A stretch of 64,000 nucleotides of DNA from Schistocerca nitens. Taxonomy: Eukaryota > Arthropoda > Insecta > Orthoptera > Acrididae. Below, piece after piece: positions 40,598 through 51,138 of this stretch (position 1 is the first letter of the stretch; each line of letters begins with the position of its first letter). Location of the stretch: the NCBI RefSeq assembly GCF_023898315.1, contig NC_064616.1, positions 530,553,102-530,617,101 of the forward strand, written 5' to 3'. Made by a program: the position numbers and the translations under genes. Below the pieces are notes generated by a model that saw only the letters and a list, made by a program, of their open reading frames with translations, did not search any database and was not told where the DNA came from.

Positions 40598-41812
40598 ATA
40601 TGGTAGAAGCGGACCTCGGGGAAGATCAGTTTGGATTCCGTAGAAATGTTGGAACACGTGAGGCAATACTAACCTTACGACTTATCTTAGAAGAAAGATT
40701 AAGAAAAGGCAAACCTACGTTTCTAGCATTTCTAGACTTAGAGAAAGCTTTTGACAACGTTAACTGGAATACTCTCTTTCAAATTCTGAAGGTGGCAAGG
40801 GTAAAATACAAGCAGCGAAAGGCTATTTACAATTTGTACAGAAACCAGATGGCAGTTATAAGAGTCGAGGGGCATGAAAGGGAAGCAGTGGTTGGGAAAG
40901 GAGTGAGACAGGGTTGTAGCCTCTCCCCAATGTTATTCAATCTGTATATTGAGCAAGCAGTAAAGGAAACAAAAGAAAAATTCGGATTAGGTATTAAAAT
41001 TCATGGAGAAGAAGTAAAAACTTTGAGGTTCGCCGATGACATTGTAATTCTGTCAGAGACAGCAAAGGACTTGGAAGAGCAGTTGAACGGAATGGACAGT
41101 GTCTTGAAAGGAGGATATAAGATGAACATCAACAAAAGCAAAACGAGGATAATGGAATGTAGTCAAATTAAATCGGGTGATGCTGAGGGGATTAGATTAG
41201 GAAATGAGACACTTAAAGTAGTAAAGGAGTTTTGCTATTTAGGGAGTAAAATAACTGATGATGGTCGAAGTAGAGAGGATATAAAATGTAGACTGGCAAT
41301 GGCAAGGAAATCGTTTCTGAAGAAGAGAAATTTGTTAACATCTAGTATAGATTTAAGTGTCAGGAAGTCGTTTCTGAAAGTATTTGTATGGAGTGTAGCC
41401 ATGTATGGAAGTGAAACATGGATGATAACCAGTTTGGACAAGAAGAGAATAGAAGCTTTCGAAATGTGGTGCTACAGAAGAATGCTGAAGATAAGGTGGG
41501 TAGATCACGTAACTAATGAGGAGGTATTGAATAGGATTGGGGAGAAGAGAAGTTTGTGGCACAACTTGACTAGAAGAAGGGATCGGTTGGTAGGACATGT
41601 TTTGAGGCATCAAGGGATCACAAATTTAGCATTGGAGGGCAGCGTGGAGGGTAAAAATCGTAGAAGGAGACCAAGAGATGAATACACTAAGCAGATTCAG
41701 AAGGATGTAGGTTGCAGTAGGTGCTGGGAGATGAAGAAGCTTGCACAGGATAGAGTAGCATGGAGAGCTGCATCAAACCAGTCTCAGGACTGAAGACCAC
41801 AACAACAACAAC
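40598..41812 (+). mobile_element. Young RTE-type LINE, 5' truncated, inserted in an older antisense copy
   Basis: Contains only the RT half and the 3' end of the element, ending CTGAAGACCACAACAACAAC. Sequence of the older antisense copy is found immediately left (to about 40597) and right (from about 41813). The ORF is open, so this insertion is much younger than the copy it landed in. Confidence 0.85.
40600..41793 (+). CDS. RTE-type reverse transcriptase, C-terminal half (open frame)
   Basis: A 397-codon open frame from the first ATG inside the insertion. The frame also extends 30 bases upstream into older DNA. Motifs: LGEDQFGFRR (RT domain 2a), AFLDLEKAFDNVNW with the first catalytic Asp (about residue 55), GVRQGCSLSPMLFNLYIE, RFADDIVIL with the catalytic Asp pair (about residue 155), FCYLGSKITDDG, and the C-terminal RRDRLVGHVLRHQ and DRVAWRAA segments seen in RTE-like elements. 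The endonuclease and RT fingers are missing, so it is a dead-on-arrival truncated copy even though it has no stops. The natural promoter is absent. Confidence 0.88.
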   Translation: MVEADLGEDQFGFRRNVGTREAILTLRLILEERLRKGKPTFLAFLDLEKAFDNVNWNTLFQILKVARVKYKQRKAIYNLYRNQMAVIRVEGHEREAVVGKGVRQGCSLSPMLFNLYIEQAVKETKEKFGLGIKIHGEEVKTLRFADDIVILSETAKDLEEQLNGMDSVLKGGYKMNINKSKTRIMECSQIKSGDAEGIRLGNETLKVVKEFCYLGSKITDDGRSREDIKCRLAMARKSFLKKRNLLTSSIDLSVRKSFLKVFVWSVAMYGSETWMITSLDKKRIEAFEMWCYRRMLKIRWVDHVTNEEVLNRIGEKRSLWHNLTRRRDRLVGHVLRHQGITNLALEGSVEGKNRRRRPRDEYTKQIQKDVGCSRCWEMKKLAQDRVAWRAASNQSQD

Positions 41813-41983
41813 ATGGCAAAACTCATCTACTACTTTACGTCTCGTTTCCTTATCTAATTCCACCAGCATCACCTGATTTAGCTCTACTACATTACCATCA
41901 TTTTGCTCATGTTAAGGTTCAGTTTCTGTCCTCTTTTCAAGACACTGTGCATTCCGTTCATTTGTTCTTCCAAAGCCCGTTTG

Positions 41984-42189
41984 CCACGCGGGGTAGCCAA
42001 GCGGTCTGGGCGTCTTGCCACGGTTCGCACGGCTCCCCACATCGGAGGCTCGAGTCCTCACTCGGGCATGGGTGTGTGTGTTATCCTTAGCGTAAGTTAG
42101 TTTAACTTAGATGAAGTAGTGTGTAAGCCTAGGGACCGATGACCTCAGCAATTTTTATCCCACAGGAACTTACCACAAATTTACAAATT
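41984..42189 (+). mobile_element. tRNA-derived SINE (family D)
   Basis: The head has GGGGTAGCCAAGCGGTCTGG and a GGCTCGAGTCCTCACTCGGG B-box region. The body has AGTGTGTAAGCCTAGGGACC like the copy at 21894. The flanks TTCCAAAGCCCGTTTG and TTCCAAACCCTTTTCTG look like a diverged target duplication, consistent with insertion in the old RTE copy. Confidence 0.8.
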
Positions 42190-42961
42190 TTCCAAACCCT
42201 TTTCTGTTTCTGCAGATTTTTGTTTCGCTTCCTTTACTGGATGCTCCATTTACAAGCTGACTAAAATCGGGGATATGCTACAACCCTGTCTCACTCCCTT
42301 CTGAACCACCACCTCCCTTCCATGAACTTCGAATCTTATAACTGCCGTCCGTTTTCTGTACTAGTTGTATACAATCTTTCGCTCCCTGTTTTATACCCAA
42401 ATTCAGAATTTCAAGTTGTTTATTTTAGTCGACATTGCCGAAAGGTTTCTCCAAATCTACAAAAGCTGTAATAGTTGGTTTGCGTTTCCTTGGCCTATCT
42501 TCTAAAATAATTCGTATGGTCAGTGTGGCCTCGAGTGTTTCAAAATTTCTCCGGAACCCAAACTGATCTTCCCCGAGGTCGGCTTCTATCCATTTTTCCG
42601 TTTTACCGTAAGTAATACATGTCAGTGTTTTGGAATTTTAGCTTATTAAACTGATAATCAAGTATCACCACCTGTCAACGCATGATTTCTTTGGAATTGG
42701 AATAATTATATTCTTCTTGAAGTCTGAGGGTATTTCGTCTGTCCCATACATCTTGCTCACCGGATGGAGGATTTTTGTCTCCCTAGGCTATCAGTAGTTC
42801 TAACGGAGTTTTATGTACTCCCGGACCCTTGTTTCGAATGAGGTATTTCAGTGCTCTGTCAAATTCTTCACGCAGTATCTTATCTCCCATCTCTTCTTCA
42901 CTTATGTTATCTCTTCTTTCCATAACGTTCCTTAAAATACATTTCCCTCGTATAGCCCTTC

Positions 42962-44232
42962 TACAGGGTGAGCCACGTAAGACATAACACCCCTTTTATT
43001 TCGTGAACGGTTACAGATAGCGAAACGAGACTTTCAAAAAATGATAGTAAGCTAAAGGGCATGTACTTTGGCGTGTAATAAAGTCTTAATTATTGTATCG
43101 ATCGAGATATTGAAGCAAGTATAATTTTTGTATAGAATGACGTGCCTTTTTTTAACAGGATCCGAAAGGGCTTGAAAATACGAGTATAGTGATGTAATGC
43201 TCCTTGATTCTGAGGTTGAACCTCTTCGCGAAAGAGTCCGAGAAATATTCTAAAATTGAATGTCAAATCAGCCGGAATCGACTATTGCGTTGTAAACACG
43301 TTCATGCCAGGCTACATCGTTGTATCAAACCTTCCAAGTGTTTACTTGTCTGCACTGCAGAACTTGCAGGAACTGTAACGTCTGTTGGTAGGTCATTTGG
43401 GCTTCAACATTCCTTTTATGCTGACATGTACATCAATCAGGAGAAGTTAAACATGCTACTTTTACACGGCGAATGGTGACACGAGAATTATTGCCAAGTA
43501 ATGCGGGAGCTGCTAGAGGAGAGCCATTCGCATCTAGCATAGACACAAATTCCATCCTTATCATCTGGCACTACATCAGGCACTCGGAGGACGTGATTTC
43601 GGAAGTCATATAGAATTTGGTTAGTTTGCTCTGAATCGCTTGGGAGATGTCGCTACATATTCCCAACGCGAGCTCATTACCTACGAAATAACGTTTATGA
43701 ACCACGGTAGTTCAAATTTACGTAACATGCACTCCTGGCAGCAGAAAATCCGTACTGGCTTCGTCAGATACAACAAGAACGAGCGTAAAGCGTAAACCTA
43801 TGGTGCGGCGTAATAGGAAATTCTATTGTTGGATCTTACTATGCCCCAGGGATGTTAATACAAATGCACACTTCATTACGAACATTCTATTTGTTCTTGT
43901 AGAAGAGGCATTACCACATAAGCGACAGTTCCTACACAATGTATGCCCAGCTCACTCTTCGCATGTCGCAATGTAAATACTAAACGAAAAGCTTCGCGAC
44001 CGTTGGATAGGACGGAATGCTGCAGCACAGTAGCTGGCCAGATCTCTTGATTTGACTCCTCTTTGTTTCTTTCTGTGGCGAGCACTAGCGGATATAGCCT
44101 ATCAGAGGCCCCAATTACGACAGAAGATATGCACCGTCGAATCGTCACAGCATGCAACAGCATATCATCCAATATACTTTCCTCTGTCATCTCTCTCTTT
44201 AACAGCGATTGCAAGTGTGCCTTGCAGTCTAT
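42962..44232 (+). pseudogene. IS630/mariner-related transposon relic
   Basis: The left end TACAGGGTGAGCCACGTAAG at 42962 is of the type I know from a large insect family of IS630/mariner-related elements. Plus-strand fragments of the transposase follow: EKLNMLLLHGEW (about 43442-43478), NLWCGVIGNSIVGSYYAPG (about 43795-43850), then after breaks SLDLTPLCFFLWRALADIAY (about 44050-44105), which matches the SPDLxPLDFxLW motif containing the last catalytic acid (Asp here replaced by Cys), and an ending like SSLSLTAIASVPCSLW. Many stops. No right terminal repeat was found. Confidence 0.65.
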
Positions 44233-44233
44233 G

Positions 44234-44359
44234 GTAAGTTTAAGTAAAGCGTAAAACTACGTTTCGCTAAGAGAAATATTTATTTTGTTTTTATATGTAA
44301 GTTTAAGTAAAGCGTAAAACTACGTTTCGCTAAGAGAAATATTTATTTTGCTTTTATAT
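44234..44359. repeat. 63-bp direct tandem duplication
   Basis: 44234-44296 and 44297-44359 are identical except for one base (TTTTGTTTTTA versus TTTTGCTTTTA). The unit begins GTAAGTTTAAGTAAAGCG. A recent slippage or unequal exchange event. Confidence 0.95.
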
Positions 44360-44509
44360 GTTGTGTCTGTTCTTTCGGACATGACCACTATGTCCGAATA
44401 GCGTAGTGGAGCACTACCGTACCAGCCGTCGCAGCTCACGGAGTAGTCGAGGCCTAGTGCTCAGCCTGTGTGGACATGCGTTGCGGCTCCCCGTGTTGTA
44501 GCCGACTGG

Positions 44510-44517
44510 TTATATAA
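44510..44517 (+). promoter_or_regulatory. TATA-like box
   Basis: TTATATAA lies in a GC-richer context (44390-44600) about 130 bases before the first recognisable codons of the LINE ORF1. It could be a promoter of the element. Position and sequence are the only support. Confidence 0.3.
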
Positions 44518-44638
44518 ACGAGTGTTACGGTACGCGTTTATTGCATTCCTTGCGACGCCACCGAACTTGTAAGTAGTGCTATTTCTTGTTCATCGTCTTC
44601 ATCGTCTTAGTGTACTGTTTGTGAAGAGGATGTTCCGC

Positions 44639-46290
44639 TTCGTACCTGTAAATAATCTTCATGAATTCGATCATGAGAAATTTTTTGAGGTTCGCCTTTG
44701 ACAAGAATACAGGACATGTGTAACCTACAACTTTGGAAATTCATGATTGGCTCCATGAAAGTTTTGATATTTGTGGTGATAGTGCTAAGTTCATTCCAAT
44801 GAGCAATGAGAAATACTGTGTTTTTCTTAAATTGCGTAGTTCTGTTATGTTAGATGGAATATAACTGAAAACCCAGAGCAAATTTGAATTCCGTCATCGT
44901 GATGATTCTGTCAGTACCGCTGAAACTATACGAGTGCTAAATCTTCACCTAGAGCTAGACAACAAGGACTTGATACTAGTATTTTTTAATTACAGGCAGG
45001 TCAAAAGCATCGAATTATCTAATTCCAAAAGTTGTCTACTAGATTCAGTGCTGCAGTTGGATTAGATCTGTATGAATGTTTCTTACGTTCGATATCCTAT
45101 GTATGTCCGAAGGAACATTGTATCGAAATTCGGAATAACACAGGCACTACGTTATCGTATTTATCCGTCAACACCGGGCGAGAAACTTTCAAGTAAAATG
45201 TCTCCCCCGTATGGTAACATACACAATGGCTCTACGAGTACAGGTTGTAACATGGTTGACGAGGTATGGAAGTTTGTGTCTGGCCGTGAGTCGTGCACGG
45301 ATAGCCCAATGGTAAGGTCACCGCTCGCGATAAGCGGGAAATTCAGGTTAGAGTCCCGATCCGGCACAAATTTTCATTCTCATCATTCCATTATACCGCT
45401 GATGACTGCCCATACTTGCAACTGCGAATACATTTCCTGTAAGCATAACATATGGTGGGCAAACTCCCAGATGTCAAGAGTGCGATAAACCGGGATATCT
45501 TCGAGAAAACTGCCCACGGCGCGTATTTATTCCACGAAATAATCTGCAACAGCGGACAAGATTGAAAGCACAAGAACTGATTTCTTCAAGTATTGCAATG
45601 GGCAACACCGAGGGTACTCACATGGAATTCACTGAACAATTCCATAGTTTAGTTGAAGGGGAGTTCCCATCCTTGAACAAGAGACCAGCCACAAATGAAG
45701 TACACAAGAAATCAGACAACGATCAGCAGGATGAAACCGATAAAGACCAGTCGGCACCCACTGATCAGAAAAATAGCTACAGAGTCGATGATATTTCAAT
45801 TCAAGGGCGATAAAACGAAACACACATGGAAAATAAACGTCCCTCTTTTTCTCGTCGAAATCAGAGGAACAAGAAACGGCCATTAGAAAATGGCAGTACG
45901 AGCTGCGAAGAAGACTCTGAAGAGAAATCGGCATAGATACCAAGGAAATACAAGCCTGATAAAAGTACAACAATACAGGGTGGACCCGAGATGGGGATGG
46001 AAACTCACGTGGACACAGGTATTTTTCAGTTCAGACAACGACACATGGTGAGCCCCTTGAGCCTTCCACAGCAATAAAAGTAAACACCAACCACTGAAGG
46101 AAACAACACGCCACAAGAACAGCTGAATGAAACCACAACAGCTGTGACTGAAGCATGTAAACGCGAAAGTAAAGGCGAAGATCGTGCGGAAACAGCTTTC
46201 AGTGTCACCACACGATCTGCAAAGCACACAGTTAAGGCAGCAGAGAGAAGTATTAGCACCAGAAGATTATAAAATCTCAAGTTGTTGAGA
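44639..46290 (+). pseudogene. LINE ORF1 (nucleic-acid-binding protein), decayed
   Basis: Fragments in more than one frame. IHDWLHESFDICGDSAKFIP (44740-44800), FLKLRSSVMLDGI and KFEFRHRDDSVSTAETIR (44822-44932) follow a pattern I know from insect LINE ORF1 proteins, where a conserved 'FRHxDGSVSTVxIR' segment precedes a zinc-knuckle region. A Cys-rich remnant (TAHTCNCEYISCKHN, about 45402-45450) may be that zinc knuckle. A tRNA-like repeat separates the two. The rest is Lys/Asn-rich and broken. Confidence 0.5.
45165..45445 (+). mobile_element. tRNA-like repeat (family F) in ORF1
   Basis: Contains a tRNA-like core at about 45294-45367: GGATAGCCCAATGGTAAGG (A-box region), an anticodon-like arm around CGCTCGCGATAAGCG and TTAGAGTCCCGATCCGGCAC (B-box/T-arm region). 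Flanking repeat body on each side includes CCGTGAGTCGTGCACGG and ATTTTCATTCTCATCATTCC. Outer edges are approximate and no target duplication was found. Confidence 0.55.
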
Positions 46291-47017
46291 TGGCAACGAG
46301 AGTAAAAGCCAAACCAATTCTAAAAGAAGCTCGTCGGAAAAATAAGAAAGATGCGCAAAGAGAACACCAAGACAACCGGAAAGGAGAAATGGAAAGTGAA
46401 CCTCTTGGTAATGAATCCGTACAAATCAATTAAGCAGGGGAATATCAATGGATATGAAAACTGACAAATAGCTTGCATTGGAGAATGGGAGGGCGTTTAC
46501 TCAAATCAAGCAAAGTATCTGTGGAATAACGAGTGAAAAAAGGACGAGGATTCTGGTTAATTTCTTAAAAAACCTGTGACGTGGACATTGTCCAGCTTCA
46601 GGAAGTAGCTTGCCAAAAGATGAAACTACACCAACAATACTATATGTTCAACAATGTCGGCTCTAGCAGTAGTGATTGCTGCGTTTTAACCAGAGCCGAA
46701 CTGGAATCAGAGAACTTAGAAAAGCAGCTGGACGGTCGCGTTATCAATGCCGAACTGAATGAAATAACAATATTAAACCTTTTTACCCCATCAGTAACGA
46801 AAAACAGGATCAGTGGAGAATGTTTTTAGTGAAACTATTCCGTACTTTGTGAGACAAACAAATGGTGATATAATAATGAGCGGAGATCTTAATTGTATTA
46901 TAAAATTGGCAGACACAACAGGATCAACATCAATTTGCGGACCCTTAAATAACATGATTGAAGGACTAAAACGGATAGATGTCATGGATCGACTAGACAT
47001 AACGCTATCCCATTATA

Positions 47018-48248
47018 CACTATGTGATCAAAAGTATCCGGACACCCCCAAAAATACACGTATTTCATATTAAGTGCATTGTGCTGCCACCTACTGCCAG
47101 GTACTCCATATCAGCGACCTCAGCAGCCATTAGACATCGTGAGAGAGCAGATGCGGCGCTGACTTTGAACGTGGTCAGGTGATTGGGTGTCACTTGTGTC
47201 ATACGTCTGTACGCGAGAATTCCACAGTCCTAAATATCCCTCGGTCGACTGTTTCAGATGTGATAGTGTAGTGGAAACGCGAAGGGACACACAGCACAAA
47301 AGCGTAAAGGCCGACCTCGTCTCTTGACTGACAGAGACCGCCGACAATTGAAGAGGTTCCTAATGTGTAATACGCAGACATCTATCCAGACCATCACACA
47401 GGAATTCCAAACTGCATCAGGATCCACTGAAATTACTATCAAAGTTAGGCGGGAGGTGAGAAAACCTGAATTTCATGCTCGAGCGGCTGCTCATAAGCCA
47501 CACATCACGCCGGTAAATGTCAAACGACGCCTCGCTTGGTGTAAAGAGCGTAAACACTGGACGACTGAACAGTGGAAAAACGTTGTGTCGAGTGACGAAT
47601 CACAGTACACAATTTGACGATCAGATGGTAGGGTGTTGGTATGGCAAATGCCTGGTGAGCGTCATCTGCCAGCGTGTGTAGTGCCAACAGTAAAATTCAA
47701 AGGCAGTGGTGTTATGGTGTGGTCGTGTTTTTCATGGAGGCGGCTTACACCCCTTGTTGTTCTGCGTGGCACTATCACAGCACAGGCCTACATTGATGTT
47801 TTAAGCACCTTCTTGCTTCCCGCTGTTGAAGAGCAATACGGGGATGGCGACTGCATCTTTCAACACGATCGATCACCTCTTCATAATGCGCGGCCTGTGG
47901 CGGAGTGGTTACACGACAATAACATCCCTGTAATGGACTGGCCTACACAGAATCCTGACCTGAATCCGATAGGACACCTTTGGGATGCTTTGGAACGCCG
48001 ACTTCGTGCCAGGCCTCACCGACCGACTTCGATACCTCTCCTGAGTGCAGCACTGCGTGAAGAATGGGCTGCCATTCCCCAAGAAACCTTCCAGCACCTG
48101 GTTGAACGAATGCGCGCGAGTGTGGAAGCTGTCATCAAGGCTAACAGTGGGCCAACACCATATTGAATTCCAGCGTTACCGATGGAGGGCGCCACAAACT
48201 TGTAAGTTATTTTCAGCCAGGTGTCCCGATACTTTTGATCACATAGTG
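47018..48248 (+). mobile_element. Tc1-like transposon with near-perfect TIRs
   Basis: CACTATGTGATCAAAAGTATC at the left and the complement of the right end agree over 29 bases with one mismatch. TA is present at 47016-47017 and 48249-48250. It is 1231 bp, a normal Tc1 size. It interrupts the LINE endonuclease. Confidence 0.95.
47110..48166 (+). pseudogene. Tc1-like transposase with lost catalytic Glu
   Basis: The N-terminal DNA-binding part is shifted (fragments near 47140-47320), then an open run from 47324 covers RDRRQLKRFLMCNTQTSIQ and VVSSDESQYTI with the first catalytic Asp, ending at TGA (47615-47617). The second open run (47633-48166) starts DGRVLVW-like and contains GSGVMVWSCFSWRRLTPLV, CIFQHDRSPLHNARP with the second Asp and NPDLNPIGHLWDALERR. 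In the last motif Gly replaces the catalytic Glu (IGH instead of IEH), which alone would abolish cutting. The protein ends NSGPTPY. Confidence 0.9.
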
Positions 48249-48582
48249 TATGTACATATCTAAACTGTTAGCCTCAAGATTGGACACATTTTATACCACA
48301 ACAGTAATAGATGTACAGGACTAGGAAATAATCCCCGTCAGCTTCTCGACCATCAGTTGTCGTTAAAGTAAAAGGCTTACTTCGGTCCAAAGGGATACTG
48401 GAAGTTAAACTGCAATCTACTAAACGTTGAGTGGGCAAAAACAGAATTCTGCGAATGTTATTGAACATAGGTTCATCGGAACTGGTTCCTTAGTAGGGTT
48501 TCTGAATGGTGCCATAAGCTGGTGAAACCTGGAATTCGTAAAGGACACTAGAAGGAAAAACATCGAATTCTATTATGTGATT

Positions 48583-49069
48583 ATATGAGAAAAAGTACCA
48601 CCATCTTGAGACCTCAGGCCCCACCATTGCCAAAAGAATATTTGATTTCCTTGGCTCATTTACTGTGGGATCCTTGTTACTAGCACAAGTGGGTTTAGCT
48701 TTCATCAGGAGCCTATACTCAACATAGTGTTGTTTTCAATGCCAGTCCATCAGGAGGCTGTACTCGACATCGTGTTGTTTCCTATGCCAATCCTGGCTGG
48801 CAATGGAAACAACACTGTGTCGGCTATAGGATCCTGATGAAAGCTGGCCCACGTATGCTAGTAACAAGGATCCCACAGTAAATGCGTCAAGGATATTAAA
48901 TACTCTTTTGGCAGTGGTGGAGCCTGAGGATAGCGGTAATATGCCGCCGAAATTAGTCGTGTGACAGAATAAAAACATTCTCAAGATACAGCTGTGGTGG
49001 TAGTTTTTCTCATATATATATCATCAGCTGAAGTCCATCATCCAGGCAATAAGATGGACACCCACAAAT
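48583..49069. mobile_element. Foldback-type insertion with internal subrepeats
   Basis: TATTATGTGATT (48571-48582) and TACTATGTGATT (49070-49081) flank the insertion as a 12-bp target duplication with one mismatch, and LINE codons continue across it. Inside, 48582-48745 and 48800-49016 are imperfect inverted repeats: outer ends TATATGAGAAAAAGTACCAC and its complement, then ACTGTGGGATCCTTGTTACT on both arms. The centre has a ~45-bp subrepeat (TCAGGAGCCTATACTCAACA and TCAGGAGGCTGTACTCGACA) plus an inverted version. Bases 49017-49069 are outside the palindrome but inside the target duplication. Confidence 0.8.
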
Positions 49070-49716
49070 TACTATGTGATTGTTCGAGAACTCCAAGAAA
49101 AGTGGATAAGGGAGAAGATCGATCTCGCAAACTGAAGAAATTCAAGGAGAAGAACCTAGAATTACAGGAAAAGAACTCGAACGCAAAATAATCATTTGTA
49201 AAGATGAGGGATACATTCCAGACGAACAGCAGAACATATATCACCTCAACAGAGAACGGAAATTGTGCAGATAGTGACATATCGGAAATCTGACGTCTTC
49301 CGACGGGAACGACACCGCTAATATGAAAGATGTTAAGGACCATTTCCGGAGACTGTTCGTAGAACAACCATCACATCATAGCAAGGTGGGAGGTTTACTA
49401 CAACACTGAACGACTTCCCTCACCAAACGAAAACGTCATATGTTGACAGAGCCCATACCAGAAGAAGAAATTGAAGATATTATGAAGCACTTACCATGAA
49501 ATAGGAGTCCGGGCATTGAAGTCATGCCATATGAATTTTACAAATTCTTCTGATTAGTTATCAAAGCGGAATTCACGGAGCTCACGAAACAGAAAACAGG
49601 AAGTCAAATATGTTCCGAAAATGAACAATGAATTATAACTCTTGTACCAAAAACTTCGAAACCAAGAAGAATAATTGATTATGGGTCGATAACTTTGTCA
49701 TGTGCCGACTCAAATA

Positions 49717-51138
49717 CACTCCTGGAAATGGAAAAAAGAACACATTGACACCGGTGTGTCAGACCCACCATACTTGCTCCGGACACTGCGAGAGGGCTGT
49801 ACAAGCAATGATCACACGCACGGCACAGCGGACACACCAGGAACCGCGGTGTTGGCCGTCGAATGGCGCTAGCTGCGCAGCATTTGTGCACCGCCGCCGT
49901 CAGTGTCAGCCAGTTTGCCGTGGCATACGGAGCTCCATCGCAGTCTTTAACACTGGTAGCATGCCGCGACAGCGTGGACGTGAACCGTATGTGCAGTTGA
50001 CGGACTTTGAGCGAGGGCGTATAGTGGGCATGCGGGAGGCCGGGTGGACGTACCGCCGAATTGCTCAACACGTGGGGCGTGAGGTCTCCACAGTACATCG
50101 ATGTTGTCGCCAGTGGTCGGCGGAAGGTGCACGTGCCCGTCGACCTGGGACCGGACCGCAGCGACGCACGGATGCACGCCAAGACCGTAGGATCCTACGC
50201 AGTGCCGTAGGGGACCGCACCGCCACTTCCCAGCAAATTAGGGACACTGTTGCTCCTGGGGTATCGGCGAGGACCATTCGCAACCGTCTCCATGAAGCTG
50301 GGCTACGGTCCCGCACACCGTTAGGCCGTCTTCCGCTCACGCCCCAACATCGTGCAGCCCGCCTCCAGTGGTGTCGCGACAGGCGTGAATGGAGGGACGA
50401 ATGGAGACGTGTCGTCTTCAGCGATGAGAGTCGCTTCTGCCTTGGTGCCAATGATGGTCGTATGCGTGTTTGGCGCCGTGCAGGTGAGCGCCACAATCAG
50501 GACTGCATACGACCGAGGCACACAGGGCCAACACCCGGCATCATGGTGTGGGGAGCGATCTCCTACACTGGCCGTACACCACTGGTGATCGTCGAGGGGA
50601 CACTGAACAGTGCACGGTACATCCAAACCGTCATCGAACCCATCGTTCTACCATTCCTAGACCGGCAAGGGAACTTGCTGTTCCAACAGGACAATGCACG
50701 TCCGCATGTATCCCGTGCCACTCAACGTGCTCTAGAAGGTGTAAGTCAACTACCCTGGCCAGCAAGATCTCCGGATCTGTCCCCCATTGAGCATGTTTGG
50801 GACTGGATGAAGCGTCGTCTCACGCAGTCTGCACGTCCAGCACGAACGCTGGTCCAACTGAGGCGCCAGGTGCAAATGGCATGGCAAGCTGTTCCACAGG
50901 ACTACATCCAGCATCTCTACGATCGTCTCCATGGGAGAATAGCAGCCTGCATTGCTGCGAAAGGTGGATATACACTGTACTAGTGCCGACATTGTGCATG
51001 CTCTGTTGCCTGTGTCTATGTGCCTGTGGTTCTGTCAGTGTGATCATGTGATGTATCTGACCCCAGGAATGTGTCAATAAAGTTTCCCCTTCCTGGGACC
51101 ATGAATTCACGGTGTTCTTATTTCAATTTCCAGGAGTG
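49717..51138 (+). mobile_element. Intact Tc1-like transposon with DD32E transposase
   Basis: CACTCCTGGAAATGGAAAAA and the complement of the right end CACTCCTGGAAATTGAAATA form 27-bp terminal repeats ending AGAACAC, with two mismatches. TA flanks both sides (49715-49716, 51139-51140). The 1422-bp element has an uninterrupted transposase gene, so it is the best candidate for an active DNA transposon here. An AATAAA lies at 51076-51081, after the stop. It is inserted in the RT region of the LINE relic. Confidence 0.96.
49961..50983 (+). CDS. Tc1-like transposase, intact
   Basis: A 340-residue transposase for cut-and-paste movement into TA. I start at ATG 49961 (MPRQRGREPYVQLTDFERGR); the frame is open further upstream but would run through the terminal repeat. 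Residues ~12-60 and ~85-120 are paired helix-turn-helix domains (FERGRIVGMREAGWTYRRIA and TSQQIRDTVAPGVSARTIRN), joined by a GRPR-like RRPGTGPQRRT hook. Catalytic residues: VVFSDESRF (first Asp), FQQDNARPHVS (second Asp) and SPDLSPIEHVWDW (Glu). I count 32 residues between the second Asp and the Glu, against 34 in usual Tc1 proteins; the missing two fall in RALEGVSQLPWP. GIMVWGAISY is also conserved. It ends GGYTLY. GC content is well above its surroundings. Confidence 0.95.
   Translation: MPRQRGREPYVQLTDFERGRIVGMREAGWTYRRIAQHVGREVSTVHRCCRQWSAEGARARRPGTGPQRRTDARQDRRILRSAVGDRTATSQQIRDTVAPGVSARTIRNRLHEAGLRSRTPLGRLPLTPQHRAARLQWCRDRREWRDEWRRVVFSDESRFCLGANDGRMRVWRRAGERHNQDCIRPRHTGPTPGIMVWGAISYTGRTPLVIVEGTLNSARYIQTVIEPIVLPFLDRQGNLLFQQDNARPHVSRATQRALEGVSQLPWPARSPDLSPIEHVWDWMKRRLTQSARPARTLVQLRRQVQMAWQAVPQDYIQHLYDRLHGRIAACIAAKGGYTLY

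Larger units (their letters stand above)
40058..42950 (-). pseudogene. Older RTE-type LINE relic (split by a younger copy and a SINE)
   Basis: The minus strand of 40058-40597 corresponds to the 3' end of the same family as the plus-strand copy at 40598-41812, and the sequence resumes at 41813-42950 with the upstream RT region. At 42570-42590 GATCTTCCCCGAGGTCGGCTTC is the complement of the LGEDQFGF region. Many substitutions and stops are present and the FADD box is gone. A SINE lies at 41984-42189. The 5' end is lost against the element at 42962. Confidence 0.85.

Noticed and set aside
44359-44600. An LTR with a TATA box at 44510
   Set aside because: No second copy in the window and no clear TG...CA ends; it could equally be the LINE 5' region, so only a low-confidence TATA entry was kept.
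49700-49960. An N-terminal extension of the Tc1-like transposase from the first in-frame ATG at 49700
   Set aside because: That ATG lies outside the transposon, upstream of its terminal repeat. The ATG at 49961 gives a normal transposase start.
49679-50626. Several minus-strand frames opposite the intact transposase
   Set aside because: GC-rich antisense shadows of the transposase codons.
49717-51138. A bacterial insertion sequence because of high GC content
   Set aside because: TA duplication, 27-bp ends, DD..E residues and an AATAAA signal are those of a eukaryotic Tc1-like element.
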